Position numbers and translations under genes: made by a program. The notes below the pieces were generated by a model that was not told the DNA's origin, did no database searches, and worked only from the letters and a program-made list of their open reading frames with translations. Shown in pieces: positions 11,016 to 21,486 of a stretch of 64,000 nucleotides of DNA; the first letter of the stretch is position 1; the number at the start of each line of letters is the position of its first letter. Location of the stretch: assembly GCA_025531455.1 (NCBI GenBank), contig JAMYHL010000113.1, positions 1 through 64,000 on the forward strand, in the 5' to 3' direction. Source of the stretch: Apiotrichum sp. Y4204. Lineage: Eukaryota > Basidiomycota > Tremellomycetes > Trichosporonales > Trichosporonaceae.

Positions 11016-11803
11016 TCGTGTATGGATGTCGACCTGCAGAAGCAATCAACTAGTGTTGGTTGTGTTGTTGTAGAAGTAGTGTTCTCTTGTGTTTGTTGAC
11101 TTATTTCGAGCTGGAGTTTTCAGAACCGAGCCGCCCATGCAATTGTGTACTGTATCCTCCCACCTTGCGTTACTGATGCTGTTTAGCGACGTCTGGCTGT
11201 CTGGAGCACCCGCATCTGTTCCCCGCTTACGCTCTAACCTCACGGAGAGGCCACTTATGACGAGCAAATGCTTGCCGTCGCCGGTGACTTGGTGCACCTT
11301 CCGCTTATGTGCTGTCCCCGATTCTCACCATGGACCGTTCCGCCTCCAAGCTTCAAACAACTGCCTGACAAATCAGCTGCGCACGAGGCCACCGAAGTGT
11401 TGCAACCCCATTCTGCAAATGCCAAACGGTAAACCTAGCGGCACGACGGAACACAGAGCTGTCCTTCAGTGCTCGCTGCATATCATGGCTCGCAACAGCT
11501 CTTGCCGGCAAGAGCCAAAGCTGCTGGAAAGCCTGCAATTGTATGGTTTTTAGATTGCGAGCAGTCTATACCCCTTTCGGCGAGAATCTTACAATCTCCG
11601 CAGGCTTGGGCACATTAACTACGCTACTTGTCGGCCACCAACCATTGCGAAATCCAATTTCAGTGTCCAATCCCTTGCGATGCCGTTCGGCTGCAGACGG
11701 CATTGACTGCGACACTGATACCAGTCAGCATCTGGTTCTAGTATTACTGTACACATGCATATGTAGCTAAGATTATTGGGGCCGAAAAGTCAATCTGCGC
11801 CGC
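11016..11803. other. Intergenic, between convergent genes
   Basis: Lies between the DUF3224-like gene (+) and the stalked membrane protein gene (-). A 154-codon ORF at 11089-11553 has no protein-like features and was not called. Confidence 0.5.
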
Positions 11804-13082
11804 TTAACGTTGACCCAGATTGGATTGACCATCGTACTGTGAACCTCCGTCGTTATATTCAGCCTCCCACGCCGGATTGTACAGTGGCGGCAGGAGAACT
11901 TTGGGTCCTGCACCTGACCGGGCAGAACGGAGCTGTTCGGTTGCAGGAGGAGTTGATCTCTTGGGTATTACATGCCGCCGTGATGATCCATCAGTGCTAG
12001 AGGGAAGTAATCCGAACGATGAACCGTGCCCCGTGATGTTGGATGATGTCCGCGCAAGAGTGGCGCCCACACTTTTCACATCAGTCCTGTCGGAGGGACA
12101 AAGTTGACTGCCGAGGCTTGGCGTGAACAGTTTGGAGGATCCAGGCGGAGCGTTGTGATCTCGCGGTCCCCCAACGTTCTGCACTAGGTGTGCAGCATCT
12201 TGACTATCCACTTCCCAGTCCTTTTCGGGAGACCTCCCTTGTCGACGTCGGCGGCGATACAGCCACCCAGCAATGGCAATGATGGCGAGAAGAGCGCATA
12301 CGGCCATGACAATACCTGCAACTTCACCACCTGTCATTCCCTTTGATGGGGGCGCCGATACGGGCGAGGATGCAGTCGGTACAGTACTGCTTGTCCCGTC
12401 AGGTTGTGTCAAGGGCCTGCCATCGGCAGCGGCGGTTGAAGATCGCGACGGGGTTGACGACGATGTAGATGAACTTGACTCCGTGGAAGGCGAGGAGGTT
12501 ACGGGATAGGTTCCAGACACGAGGGCCGTAGGATCACTTAGGACGAGAGAGCCCGATGATACCAGTGAAGTCGCGACCGTGGATGTAGGGTCCTCCGTTG
12601 GCTGCTGTAGCACTGTTGACGATGGGGTTTGAGGTGCTTCAATCGATTGACCCTGCGGAAGAGAACTAGATTGGGCACAGCCATCAACGACTGGAATCAA
12701 GTCACCTCGCAGTCCACTGTGCTTCCCGCTCAAAATAAGCTGCACTTCATCTCCCGGCTGGACCGCTGTTACGTCCCAGGTAAACTCCGTCGGGGTTGTG
12801 GCTGTCTGAAGATTATTTCTCGTGCCGCCGCTGATTCGGATGACAGCTCTGAAATCGTTAGTCTTGTTGGGCCTACTCCAAACGCCCCCGAAGTTTGCTG
12901 GGCACCTAGCACACTCACACCTGCCAGGTCACGCCGGGAAGATTCGTCCAAGACCAGGTGGCTTTGCCGCATGTTGCTATGCTGTCCGGTTGGCTGACCC
13001 ACGCGACTGTGCCTTGTCCAAACACGCCAGTCGAGAGGTATACAGTGCCCAACAGCACCCATGCCACCAAGCGGACATCCAT
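11804..13082 (-). CDS. Secreted-type single-pass membrane protein with Ser/Thr stalk
   Basis: Two exons (13082-12919 and 12848-11804; intron 70 nt) join in phase to 402 residues. A signal peptide (MDVRLVAWVLLGTVYLSTGVFGQ) precedes a small beta-rich ectodomain (TWSWTNLPGVTWQVAVIRIS, later VQPGDEVQLILSG) that ends near a lone cysteine. Then come a ~110-residue Ser/Thr/Pro stalk, a membrane helix (EVAGIVMAVCALLAIIAIAGWLY) and a basic juxtamembrane run (RRRRRQGR). The ~160-residue cytoplasmic tail is Ser-rich and disordered. The layout resembles fungal wall-stress sensors (Mid2/Wsc) but the ectodomain is not a WSC domain. A similarly organised gene lies divergently 0.8 kb away. Sensor or adhesin function is inference only. 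Confidence 0.8.
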
Positions 13083-13875
13083 TATTGTTGTGGATTGTCG
13101 TGAGCAGAGGAGGCTGAAGAAGAGATGGTGTGAAGATGAGTGTAGAGTTAGTGATGCATCTGTCGCCTGCTTGAGGTGTCCTCCTTTTCCAAGCAAAGTC
13201 GCACATGCTGACTGTCGTCGGACCTCCTCTCGCCAGTTCCCGCAGCCGTCAGGGAACACGAGATCTCCCCCGTTCTTATACGGATGCATAGAGTGGGTCT
13301 GAGGACAAGTCACAACATGACTTTGGCCTTGTTAACGGAGCACGCGCTGCCACGTCGGATGTAAAACTCTAAACGGTTCCCGCCCAGGGGGTGGTTTGGG
13401 AAACACAGCCTGAACAAGCATTTTGATCAAGATCTCTAGATCTCTAGATCTGGGGCACCCGACCGACCTGTTAACACCACACGGTCTCCAGCTGAACTCC
13501 AGTACTCCAGTAACCGGTGGCATGGTGGCCAGTGGTGCTTGTCGTGCGTGGCGTGCGTCCTATGTTGGGCCTTGCAGACCCCGTGCCTCGCGGGACGTTT
13601 CAAGTGTTTCCTGACAGTGTTGGACTTTTTAAGTGGGGTTTGCCCCAATCCAACCCGTCATGGACCATGGACCATGGAAGCACCACATGAGCACATAAAG
13701 GACACGACCACGTTCAAGACAGCTCACAGCCGGCATCGCTGCCCGAGTGCCCGTATCGCATCCCTCTGATCAAGGGCCATACATGCATCTCGGAGCGCGG
13801 GGCACAATGTAGTACACTTCCTATGGATCGCAGCATCTTTCATTGTTGCGCAACACACATCCTTAGAGCACGACG
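13083..13875. other. Shared promoter region of two divergent membrane-protein genes
   Basis: A 793-bp region between the starts of two similarly built genes. It contains tandem GATCTCTA units (13431-13451) and a CATGGAC tandem (13659-13678). Either could be a control site, but none matches a motif I can name with confidence. Confidence 0.5.
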
Positions 13876-15169
13876 ATGAGTGCACCTCCCCTTCCTGTTA
13901 TTCCTCCACGGCCTGGCCAGGTGGACTGGGCAATCTTCGACGTCCCGGAATATGGCAAGTGTTGGATACATATCCCCCGGTAATACCTAACACTCTACAG
14001 TCTGTGAAACGGGAACATCGTACTGGCGCTTCGAGAATATCACGTCAGACGAGTATCGCGTGTGAGTGCATCGTTGTCGTGTGGTTGCAAACATCATTTT
14101 TCTGACCTTGCACAGGAAAATCCTAACACCTGATTACAAGACCATGTACCAGGACTTGCGACAGACCACCAATGATCTACGCTTTGAGATACGACCACCT
14201 CGAAAACTTCCAGCTGGAGACTGGCTTATCATGGACGTGATGACCTTCTCCATGTCGGGCTATCCAGGAATTGACTTGCACTCCAAGTCGGGCTGGGTTT
14301 TCGTCAGGGAGGGGCAATGTGATGTACACCTCCCGGAAACGGCTTCTCAAGCTTCACCGCCTGCCTCCTCTACCGAAGTATCTTCCTCTGTCGCCACGTC
14401 GGAAACTGTCCCGCAGCTGTCGACGTTGTCGCAAGAGCAGTCGTTAACTCCAACGGAATACACAACGCCCTCGGAGCCGCTCTCTAGCTTCCAGCCCGTC
14501 AGTTCCAGTTCGCCGCCAACCTCACCATTCACGACCTCCACGTCGGTCATGAGCTCAACCAATGTGACTACAGAAGCGAAGGCTATTAAGACAGAACTTC
14601 CCGTTTCATCGACAACTTCCGCGGTCATCGACGACAGCTCATCATCCATATCGCCCCTGAGCCCAGAGACGACGAGTCCTGTGGTTCCTGCGATGAGATC
14701 CACTCGCAGTACCACAAAGCTCACAGGTGGCGCGATTGCTGGAATCGTTATTGGTGCCCTTGCATGTGTGGCATTACTCGGACTTGTGATTATTCTGTGG
14801 AGAAGCCGTTCACGAAGGCAGAAGGAGGATGTCCCTCACGTTCATCACGACGCGCCAGACGTATACGAGCCATATTCCGGGACCAACCAATGGCCAATTG
14901 TCGACACCAAGGAGTCTCTCCCTATGCCACCTGCCCCAGCCGTTAACAGAGACCTCCCCGTGTACAACAGTAATGAGTCGTACTCTTCTTCGCATGCCCT
15001 TCAGTACCAGGATCAAGGCGCGGCATTGGACCACACAAAGGCACTCTTCCATTCTCCGACCTCGAGTGACAACGATCCAACGGAATCCCGGCCTTTTCAC
15101 GAGACAGATGTCGGTCACGATACAGATGTCGGGCGTATCCTCGTCATGCACCCACCCAAGTACATGTAA
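13876..15169 (+). CDS. Single-pass membrane protein with Ser/Thr stalk, partner of the divergent gene
   Basis: Three exons (13876-13954, 14001-14061, 14116-15169) join in phase to 397 residues. The first intron starts with GCAAGT, a GC-AG intron; the second is canonical. An N-terminal domain (VDWAIFDVPEYVCETGTSYWRFENI, then LRFEIRPPRKLPAGDWLIMDV) is followed by a Ser/Thr-rich stalk of about 125 residues. A membrane helix (AIAGIVIGALACVALLGLVIILW), a basic stop (RSRSRRQK) and a cytoplasmic tail follow. No signal peptide is visible, so either the protein inserts by its internal helix or an upstream exon is missing. Its domain order mirrors the divergent neighbour, though the ectodomain sequences are only loosely alike. 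Function unknown. Confidence 0.78.
13955..14000 (+). other. GC-AG intron
   Basis: The intron starts GCAAGT and ends CTACAG. Splicing it joins GAATATG to TCTGTGAAACG and keeps the frame (EYVCETG). No GT donor nearby keeps the frame with a workable intron length. Confidence 0.7.
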
Positions 15170-15560
15170 TTCTGTTGATCCGAGATTTGAAGCAGCGACA
15201 CAGCTGATGGGCACAATTTCGCTTAAGTTGGCCATTTGCTTCTGCGTCAGCAGTCATTAGTATGATTGAGAGCTGAAAGACTGAGGTCCCCGCGGTGGCC
15301 GTGGGCGGGAAGTGTCGCCAGCCCTCTTCACGGCCGAATTCCCTGTCAACACACAACGGTCGTCTCCAAGACCTGGAGTTGCACTGATCAACACCGCGTT
15401 AGGCCATAGTCAAGTGACATCCCGTGTTTCCGAGCTGCCCAAAGCATACCAAGGATGGTCGCATACACTCACACCATGCCCCAAATCAAACTGTTGCCCA
15501 ACGAAAAACTGCCTCACGCTCTTTTCCTATTACCCTGTCCCGACCATTCACAGCCCTTAA
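15170..15560. other. Intergenic, between convergent genes
   Basis: 3' flanks of the plus-strand membrane protein and the minus-strand hydrolase. Nothing else seen. Confidence 0.5.
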
Positions 15561-16937
15561 TCAATTGCCGCCATCGCCGCCCGCACGGATGTCCATCTGC
15601 CGAAGAAGGTCCTCGACCCCAATGCGGAAGCCGTCGAAGCGCTTCGGCGACTGGAGAGGTAGGTTAGAGGCAGTGTGCACGCCGTTCGGATCCTGAATGT
15701 GAGCGACTGGGTTGAGGGCCCAACTGCAAGATTCTACGACAAACACTCACCCTCCAAACCGTCACATCGACACCATCACCGCGCATGCCTTTTGCGAGCG
15801 CATCAATCTCGTCTTCGAAGGCCTCGGCGGTGCCGACCGAGATGAAGACGGGGACGCTAGCGAGGAAGCGCCAGTGTCCAGCGGGCGCAAAGGCCGGCGA
15901 GAAGAACGGAAGCACGCGGGCTGACACGTCGTAGTGGCGGCACGCGCTCTTAACCGCAAGGTCGAGCTTGGGCTTGCAGAGGATGTCGTTCGTGTTGCAG
16001 TGCCAGCTGGGGAAGGACTGGGTGAAATCTACCCACGGGGAGCAGAGAGCGATGCCGCCGGGAAGGGGGAGACCAAGTACATCAAGCTGTGACGACAGCG
16101 CGAGCGCGAGATGCCCGCCCGCCGAGACGCCGAGGACGACAATATCCGATGGCTTGAAGCCCAGCGTCACAGTCAGATACCGCCAACCTGCCAGGGCATC
16201 CAGTAGCGGTGCGGGAAACGCCGAGCCGTCGTCCAGGCACTTCCGGTACTGCAGACCGAAGACGCGCAGCGACGTGTCGAGCGCCAACTTGGCGGGGAAC
16301 GGGGCCATGAGTGGGTGACCTGCGATGTACGCGCTAGGGTTAGCGATAAGCAACGACGCCGGCACGCCATACAACGCGTGGATACCGCGTGAGATCGGAT
16401 TCCTGCCCATAACGGCAACGAAAGCGCCCAAGACACTTACCCTCCGTGGATGTACATGATGACCTTTTCGCCTTCCTTGGCGAGGGCCGCGCCCTGTGCG
16501 CGCGCTCCGGGAGGAGAGAGCATGAATCCCGGCCTCTCGACAGAGGTCACGCCCTCGACCTCGGTCGCATACGCCGTGCGCCATTCGCGCGGGGCGGGGT
16601 TCACGTCGACAACTGTGCGGGCCACCTTGTCCCAAGGGTGACTGTTGAGACCGTAGGCGATCTTGGGCGGGCGAGCAGCCTCCCCCTCCGCCTCGGGCGG
16701 CGGGAGGAACGGGTACATGAGCGCGACGGTCTTGAAAACCTTGCCAAACAGAAAGCTGCCCAAGCTATCGTGCGCGGCGGGGCGGGTCATGTAGTACTGC
16801 GCAATCCACATGGGAAGGTTGCCGAGCACTAGGATGAGCGCGATGATCCGGAGGAGCCCCGAGAGCGGCGGGCAACGCGGAGCCGCGAGTGCGGACGCCG
16901 TGCGTGGTGGAAGGAGGGTGGATTGCACCGCAGGCAT
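15561..16937 (-). CDS. Alpha/beta-hydrolase fold-3 esterase/lipase with N-terminal membrane anchor
   Basis: Three exons (16937-16441, 16333-15751, 15692-15561) join in phase to 403 residues; introns are 107 and 58 nt. A hydrophobic N-terminal segment (LLRIIALILVLGNLPMWIAQYYM, about residues 28-50) should anchor it in a membrane. The catalytic parts of the hormone-sensitive-lipase type are present. The oxyanion motif HGGAYIAGHP is formed across the first splice junction and the nucleophile elbow is GVSAGGH. The acidic residue lies in TAEAFEDEID, and the histidine in DPNGVHTAS in the last exon. Fungal relatives include the steryl acetyl hydrolase Say1, an ER enzyme that deacetylates sterols; this substrate is a guess. 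Met at 16937 is chosen because the upstream extension is not protein-like. Confidence 0.87.
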
Positions 16938-17565
16938 AACGAAAAGAGACGCAAGAGGAGAATGAAGGTAAGGTAAGGTGAAAGGAGAGTGAGCGCAAGT
17001 TGGAAACGCGTAACAGACAGCTACCACTAAAGGAGTCGCGGATATCAAGGAACGGTCAGTGTGCGTTGCGTTGCACGACGCGTTGACTGATAACTCGGGC
17101 ACGGGCAAGCAGCAACAAACCCGCTCCGCAAACACGCAATGAACGAAGCTCGGCATGCTCGGCAACTACAAAAAGGCCGCGCCCCGAAAGGCCGCCGTGA
17201 ATCCCGTGGAATAGATTGGCCCTCTGAGCACATACGTCATGTGGGGGATCGGCGAAATGGCGCAGGATGGCAGGATGGCATCAAAATTGCACGTGATCTG
17301 CATGCAGATAGCGCGTGGCTAGCGTGTGATTGCCATCTGTGACACCCCTGAGCCCCTGTGGACCCCCCTGTTGCCCCCTGTACCCCTCCCCTGTGTCCGG
17401 TGTTTGCCACTCTGTGGCCACTCTCTCCTCTTGTGCCCGGTGCGTTTTGGGGGACGCCCACCGTCATCCGAATAGTCTCCCAGCAGTGGGAAATCAATCC
17501 ACACTCGCAAGAGGATCCACAAACCTTAGAAGTCCTCAACTGCTTTCATCACTACCCACTCCACC
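16938..17565. other. Divergent promoter region with CCCCTGT repeats
   Basis: 628 bp between the hydrolase (-) and the J-protein (+). Irregular CCCCTGT units run from about 17345 to 17396. A C-rich, CT-rich leader precedes the J-protein start. Confidence 0.5.
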
Positions 17566-18912
17566 ATGCACAAGCACGTCTCGGCACTCGACGTCCTGCG
17601 CGCGCGCTGCGCATGCTCCTGCAGCCCCGGGACGACATCTTACAGCATCCCACTCCTTCACCATCAGCAGCCTCCCCACCTCCAGCGGCGCGGGATGCAC
17701 GCGACGGCGTTTGCCGACCCCAACCCCGACCCCGACCGAACGCCGCACCCAAGCGCACGCCGCGCACAGCGACAACAGCGACCCTCGGCGTCGTACAGGT
17801 TCCCAACAAAGGGGCGGCGTGGGGGCGCGCCAGATCCATACGAGGTGCTAGGCCTCGAGCGCGGCGCGAGCGGCGCCGAAATCAAGTCGGCCTGTAAGTA
17901 ACTACCAAGTGGACGAGTTCCGATTTTGGAGGACTCGAGGATTCCGAATCGGAAGCCAACACATTGTGCATACCCTCGATTCGATGCTGACTGTTGTTCG
18001 ACAACTCGACGATTCCTCGCGCCCACGATTCACTACGATAACTTCTGAATCAATGCATACATCGTGCAACGGCGCACGCGACCCGATGCTACTGCCATTC
18101 CCACCCCAGATTACGGCCTTGCCCTCCTGCTCCACCCGGACAGCTCGCATCCCTCCGCGTCGGCGGAGCACTTTGCCCTGCTCAACAAGGCGTACAAGCT
18201 TCTCTCCACGTCGGCCGGCCGCAACTCGTACCTGCAAACCGGTTACGGGTGGAGTGGCGGTTTCGATGCACAGTATTCCGAGGACAGCCGGGACGCTGCT
18301 GCGCGCGAGATTATCCGCCGTGCGCGCGCGGCCGGTGCCTCAGAGTGGCGCTCCCGCGGATTCCGCGACTCGGAGGCGGGTAGTGGCGCCTGGACGTACC
18401 GCAATGTCGACGGACGGCAGTGGCACCCGTACGACGCCGACGGCCACGCGACCGGTGGCGGCGAGGAGCTCTACATGTCCAATACGCGGTTTGTCGCCAT
18501 CATACTTGCGTTTGGCGGTGCGTTCGCCTTCTTCCAGTACCTCCGCTTCGGAGGCGTCAAGGACAACACGCGCGACCACCTGATTGACAGGCACATCCAG
18601 TGAGTTCATTTCGGGTGGGGCTTCTCGAGACGCCGTCGTATGATGGTCTTCCGTTTTGCGTCTCATCTGGAGAATCCCTCTCATGCTCTCCTATCGCTCT
18701 TTCCTTGACTCACACACAGCGCCTCCAAGGCCCTCGAGGAGGCACGCCGCGAGGCCGCCATGTTCGGAAAGGAGCGGCGCGAACAGCTGCGCCGCCGCGT
18801 CCGTGAGATGCACGTCATGGAGGAGATTGAGAAACTGGAGCGCGGCGAGGGGATTCGCCACACACGCGCGCTCCCGCCGCCGGAGAACCTGTCCGCTGGG
18901 CCGGGCTCGTAG
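17566..18912 (+). CDS. J-domain (DnaJ-type) protein with C-terminal membrane helix
   Basis: Three exons (17566-17893, 18110-18599, 18720-18912) join in phase to 336 residues; introns are 216 and 120 nt, long for this window. The J-domain covers about residues 89-150: DPYEVLGLERGASGAEIKSA, then across the first junction YYGLALLLHPD with the HPD triad at 118-120, then FALLNKAYKLLS. The Arg/Ser-rich N-terminus lacks acidic residues at first and could be a mitochondrial targeting sequence. One membrane helix (FVAIILAFGGAFAFFQYL, about 237-255) is followed by a charged, likely helical tail (REAAMFGKERREQLRRR). It should recruit an Hsp70 to a membrane, probably mitochondrial. The specific orthologue is not identified. 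Confidence 0.85.
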
Positions 18913-19308
18913 TGGTCTGATAATTGATATGTATTATGTTGGCGTCCGACCCTCGAGGCGAGAGGCGAGAGTTGAAGGCGACGTTGAAGTATAAAGAACA
19001 ACTCCGAGAGACCTTCTAAGATACTTAGATGAGAACCAAGTCTCGTGCACGACTCCGGGACAGTGCATTACCGTTCGCCCTAACCTCCGCCTGAGGTCAG
19101 CCACGCATCGGCCTGGGGTTAGTCACAAATTGAACGGGTTAGAGGCGCTGCGACAGTTAGCACACTTGCGGTCCTGTGATCGGGGTTGGTCCTGGGTCAC
19201 ATGCGTGTTCCAATGCACCACCACATCCGAATGTCTTATGGGCAGTGCCCTTATATACATGGCGGTATCGTAACGTATCAACGGTATCCGGTATCGGTCG
19301 GAGTATCT
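18913..19308. other. Intergenic, between convergent genes
   Basis: 3' flanks of the J-protein (+) and the AN1 protein (-). No gene seen. Confidence 0.5.
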
Positions 19309-20399
19309 CTACTGCACAGTACAGTCGCCCTTCTTGTCTTTGGTGTCGCCCTTACGTCTCCGGCTCTCGGCGCTACCGACTAGCTCGGCATACTTGAGCT
19401 GCGGGGTCAACCCTCGCTGTCGACGCGGCCGCCGCCGGGCGTGTTAGCGAATTACCTCACCTCCTCTGTCTTGCTCAGGAGGCCCTTGTCGTGGCGCGCC
19501 TTGAGCGCCTTGATAGTCGATTGTAGTTCGGCGTCTGCGCGTCTGGCCAGTCAAAATACATTCCAGCGATACCAAGCTCTTCACACTCACTTTTCCGTCT
19601 TGGTTTTCACGAACGGCACTTTGACGTCCTTCACATCCTGGCCGGCGCGTTTCATGGCCGCCGCCGCCGCCGCTGCACGGGCCTCGAGTTGTGGCCCGGC
19701 CGCCTGCACGGCAGCCACTGGGCTAGGTCGCGGATTACTCTGAGCCGAGAGCTTGGACGAGCTACTTGGCGAAGTCGCGGTGGTTGCAGTGGTGGTGGAG
19801 CTAAGGAGGCGGGACATGGCGGACTTTGCGCTCGGACTCGACACACCGCCGCGTGGGGTGTTCGCGCCGCTTGTTGCTGGGGTCGGTGTGCACGAGTGGT
19901 CGCCCTTATGCCTGTGGGTGGGGCAGAAGACGCGGGTGCACTCGTCGCACTTCATCGGCACAACAATGACCTTTGTGCATCCGCGGCGATAGCAGATTTT
20001 CCCTGTCTCCTTCTTTCGACGGAGCTCGGCCTTTTTGCGCGCCTCGCCGCCTTCCATCGCCACGCACGTACCCGAGAGAATATGCCGCTCCACTGCCTCG
20101 TTCGGGTCACGCACGCCAGGCGGGTACGACACCACCTCGTTGCACATCGGACACTGGGGAGCGATGCGGTCGACCATGCTCGGCGGCAACGGGGCGGTGC
20201 AGGAGTGCACTGAGGGCAGGAAGTGGTCCTGGCAAAACGGCTTCTTGCATGCCGGACACTGCGGTCAGTGGGGAAAAAAACTCAGAGTGCTCACGGAGAA
20301 CGGAAGGAAGTCGTGAAGGTTGCAGTACGTGTGCGTGCAGGCCTTGCCCAAAAACATGATCTCGTCCTTGTCGGACGCGAGCGAGGAGCGCGAGCTCAT
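19309..20399 (-). CDS. Double AN1-type zinc-finger protein (ZFAND1/Cuz1-like) with a CaaX-like C-terminus
   Basis: Four exons (20399-20295, 20258-19591, 19542-19461, 19398-19309) join in phase to 314 residues; introns are 36-62 nt. The first AN1 finger is formed across the first junction (GKACTHTYCNLHDF, then PACKKPFCQDH, then VHSC). The second is ICYRRGCTKVIVVPMKCDEC, then VFCPTHRHKGDHSC. A Ser/Thr/Ala-rich linker and a helical segment (ADAELQSTIKALKARHD) follow. ZFAND1/Cuz1 proteins bind the proteasome and Cdc48/p97, especially during arsenite stress. The last exon ends in GDCTVQ before the stop, a CaaX-type tetrapeptide with Gln at the last place, which would favour farnesylation. Alternative last exons exist (read-through gives ...SKTEEVR), but the four-exon reading continues smoothly as LKYAELVGSAE. 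Confidence 0.85.
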
Positions 20400-21486
20400 G
20401 ATGAGGGTATTCTGAGTGAAGGTGGGGGATTCAGAGAGTAAGGTGAAAGTGGAAGTGTTACGGTTGAGCTGATGTCGAGTTTAGGCCGGGGTATCTCCTC
20501 TGACGGATAGTGAATGTGGTGAATGTTGTGAAAGCCAAAGTGGGTGGCAACAAAAACCTGTTATTAACAACTTTATACTCGCCTATGCAGCCGTCGGCCT
20601 CGGCGTCGGGTATCGGACAGGAAGAGGTGCGTGATCGTACGCCGCGTCGGCGCCGCGTGTGTGCTGAGCAATAACAAATATACGAGATTGTAGATGGACG
20701 ATGGATGAGATGGAATGGATGATTCGAGCACACACTGGCCCACTGGTACGCCAAGCAGAAAGCACAAGCTGCTGGCGGCCAGCGGTTTTGATGACGCGTT
20801 GCGGTGAGCGTAGTACTGTACGTACTGTACGTACTGTACCAAGAGACGTATTGATCAGACTATTAGCGGAATCAATCTATTTGCGGTGGTTCAAAATGAG
20901 TATTATAATCATTCCTAATACGTTTCAGCTTTGCTTTGTCATCCGTTTCACGTTGGTGGCTGTGCGCTGTGCTCTTGTCTTGGAGGAGAGGGCGCACATT
21001 GCCGGTAATTTCCAAGAGAGGAAAATTTGCCACTCCATGTGCCTCTGTCGCCACTCCTGCACTCCCCCCAGCCACCACTGGAACGCTGATACTCTGTTAC
21101 ATCCACAGAATCTGGCTTTGGAGCATCGGGGGATCGACGCGAGGTGACAGGCTCCCATCTCCTGGGGCTCAACCGGCGAGGGCAACAGTCCATTGGTATG
21201 GAGACCCGGGCTGTCATGTGGACTTCCGGGCGCCGGCGCGCTGGGGAACAGACCGGACATGTGATGGTCACGCGTTCGCGTCAACGTCCAGCGTACCAGC
21301 GTCTTGGCACGTCGCCAGACAGCCATGCTTGCCGTCCGACGGATCTCGGTACGGCAGAGCTGCGCGTTGCTTATCTCAGGGGGATCTGGGGAATGTCGCG
21401 TCTAAATGTCCACGCCCATGCCTGACTGCTGAGGTAACGCAATCTGGCGGTTTTTGCCCTCTTGAGCACCTCTCACAGTCTATGCA
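20400..21486. other. Intergenic region with 9-bp palindromic repeat
   Basis: Promoter side of the AN1 gene and 3' side of the thioesterase-like gene. A perfect triple repeat of GTACTGTAC lies at 20813-20839. No gene supported. Confidence 0.5.
20813..20839. repeat. Three perfect copies of GTACTGTAC
   Basis: A 9-bp unit repeated three times without mismatch, about 0.4 kb upstream of the AN1 gene start. Each junction makes a palindromic GTAC pair. Confidence 0.9.

Noticed and set aside
11089..11553. 154-codon ORF between convergent genes
   Set aside because: No domain, no codon bias and no signal peptide; composition looks like translated non-coding DNA.
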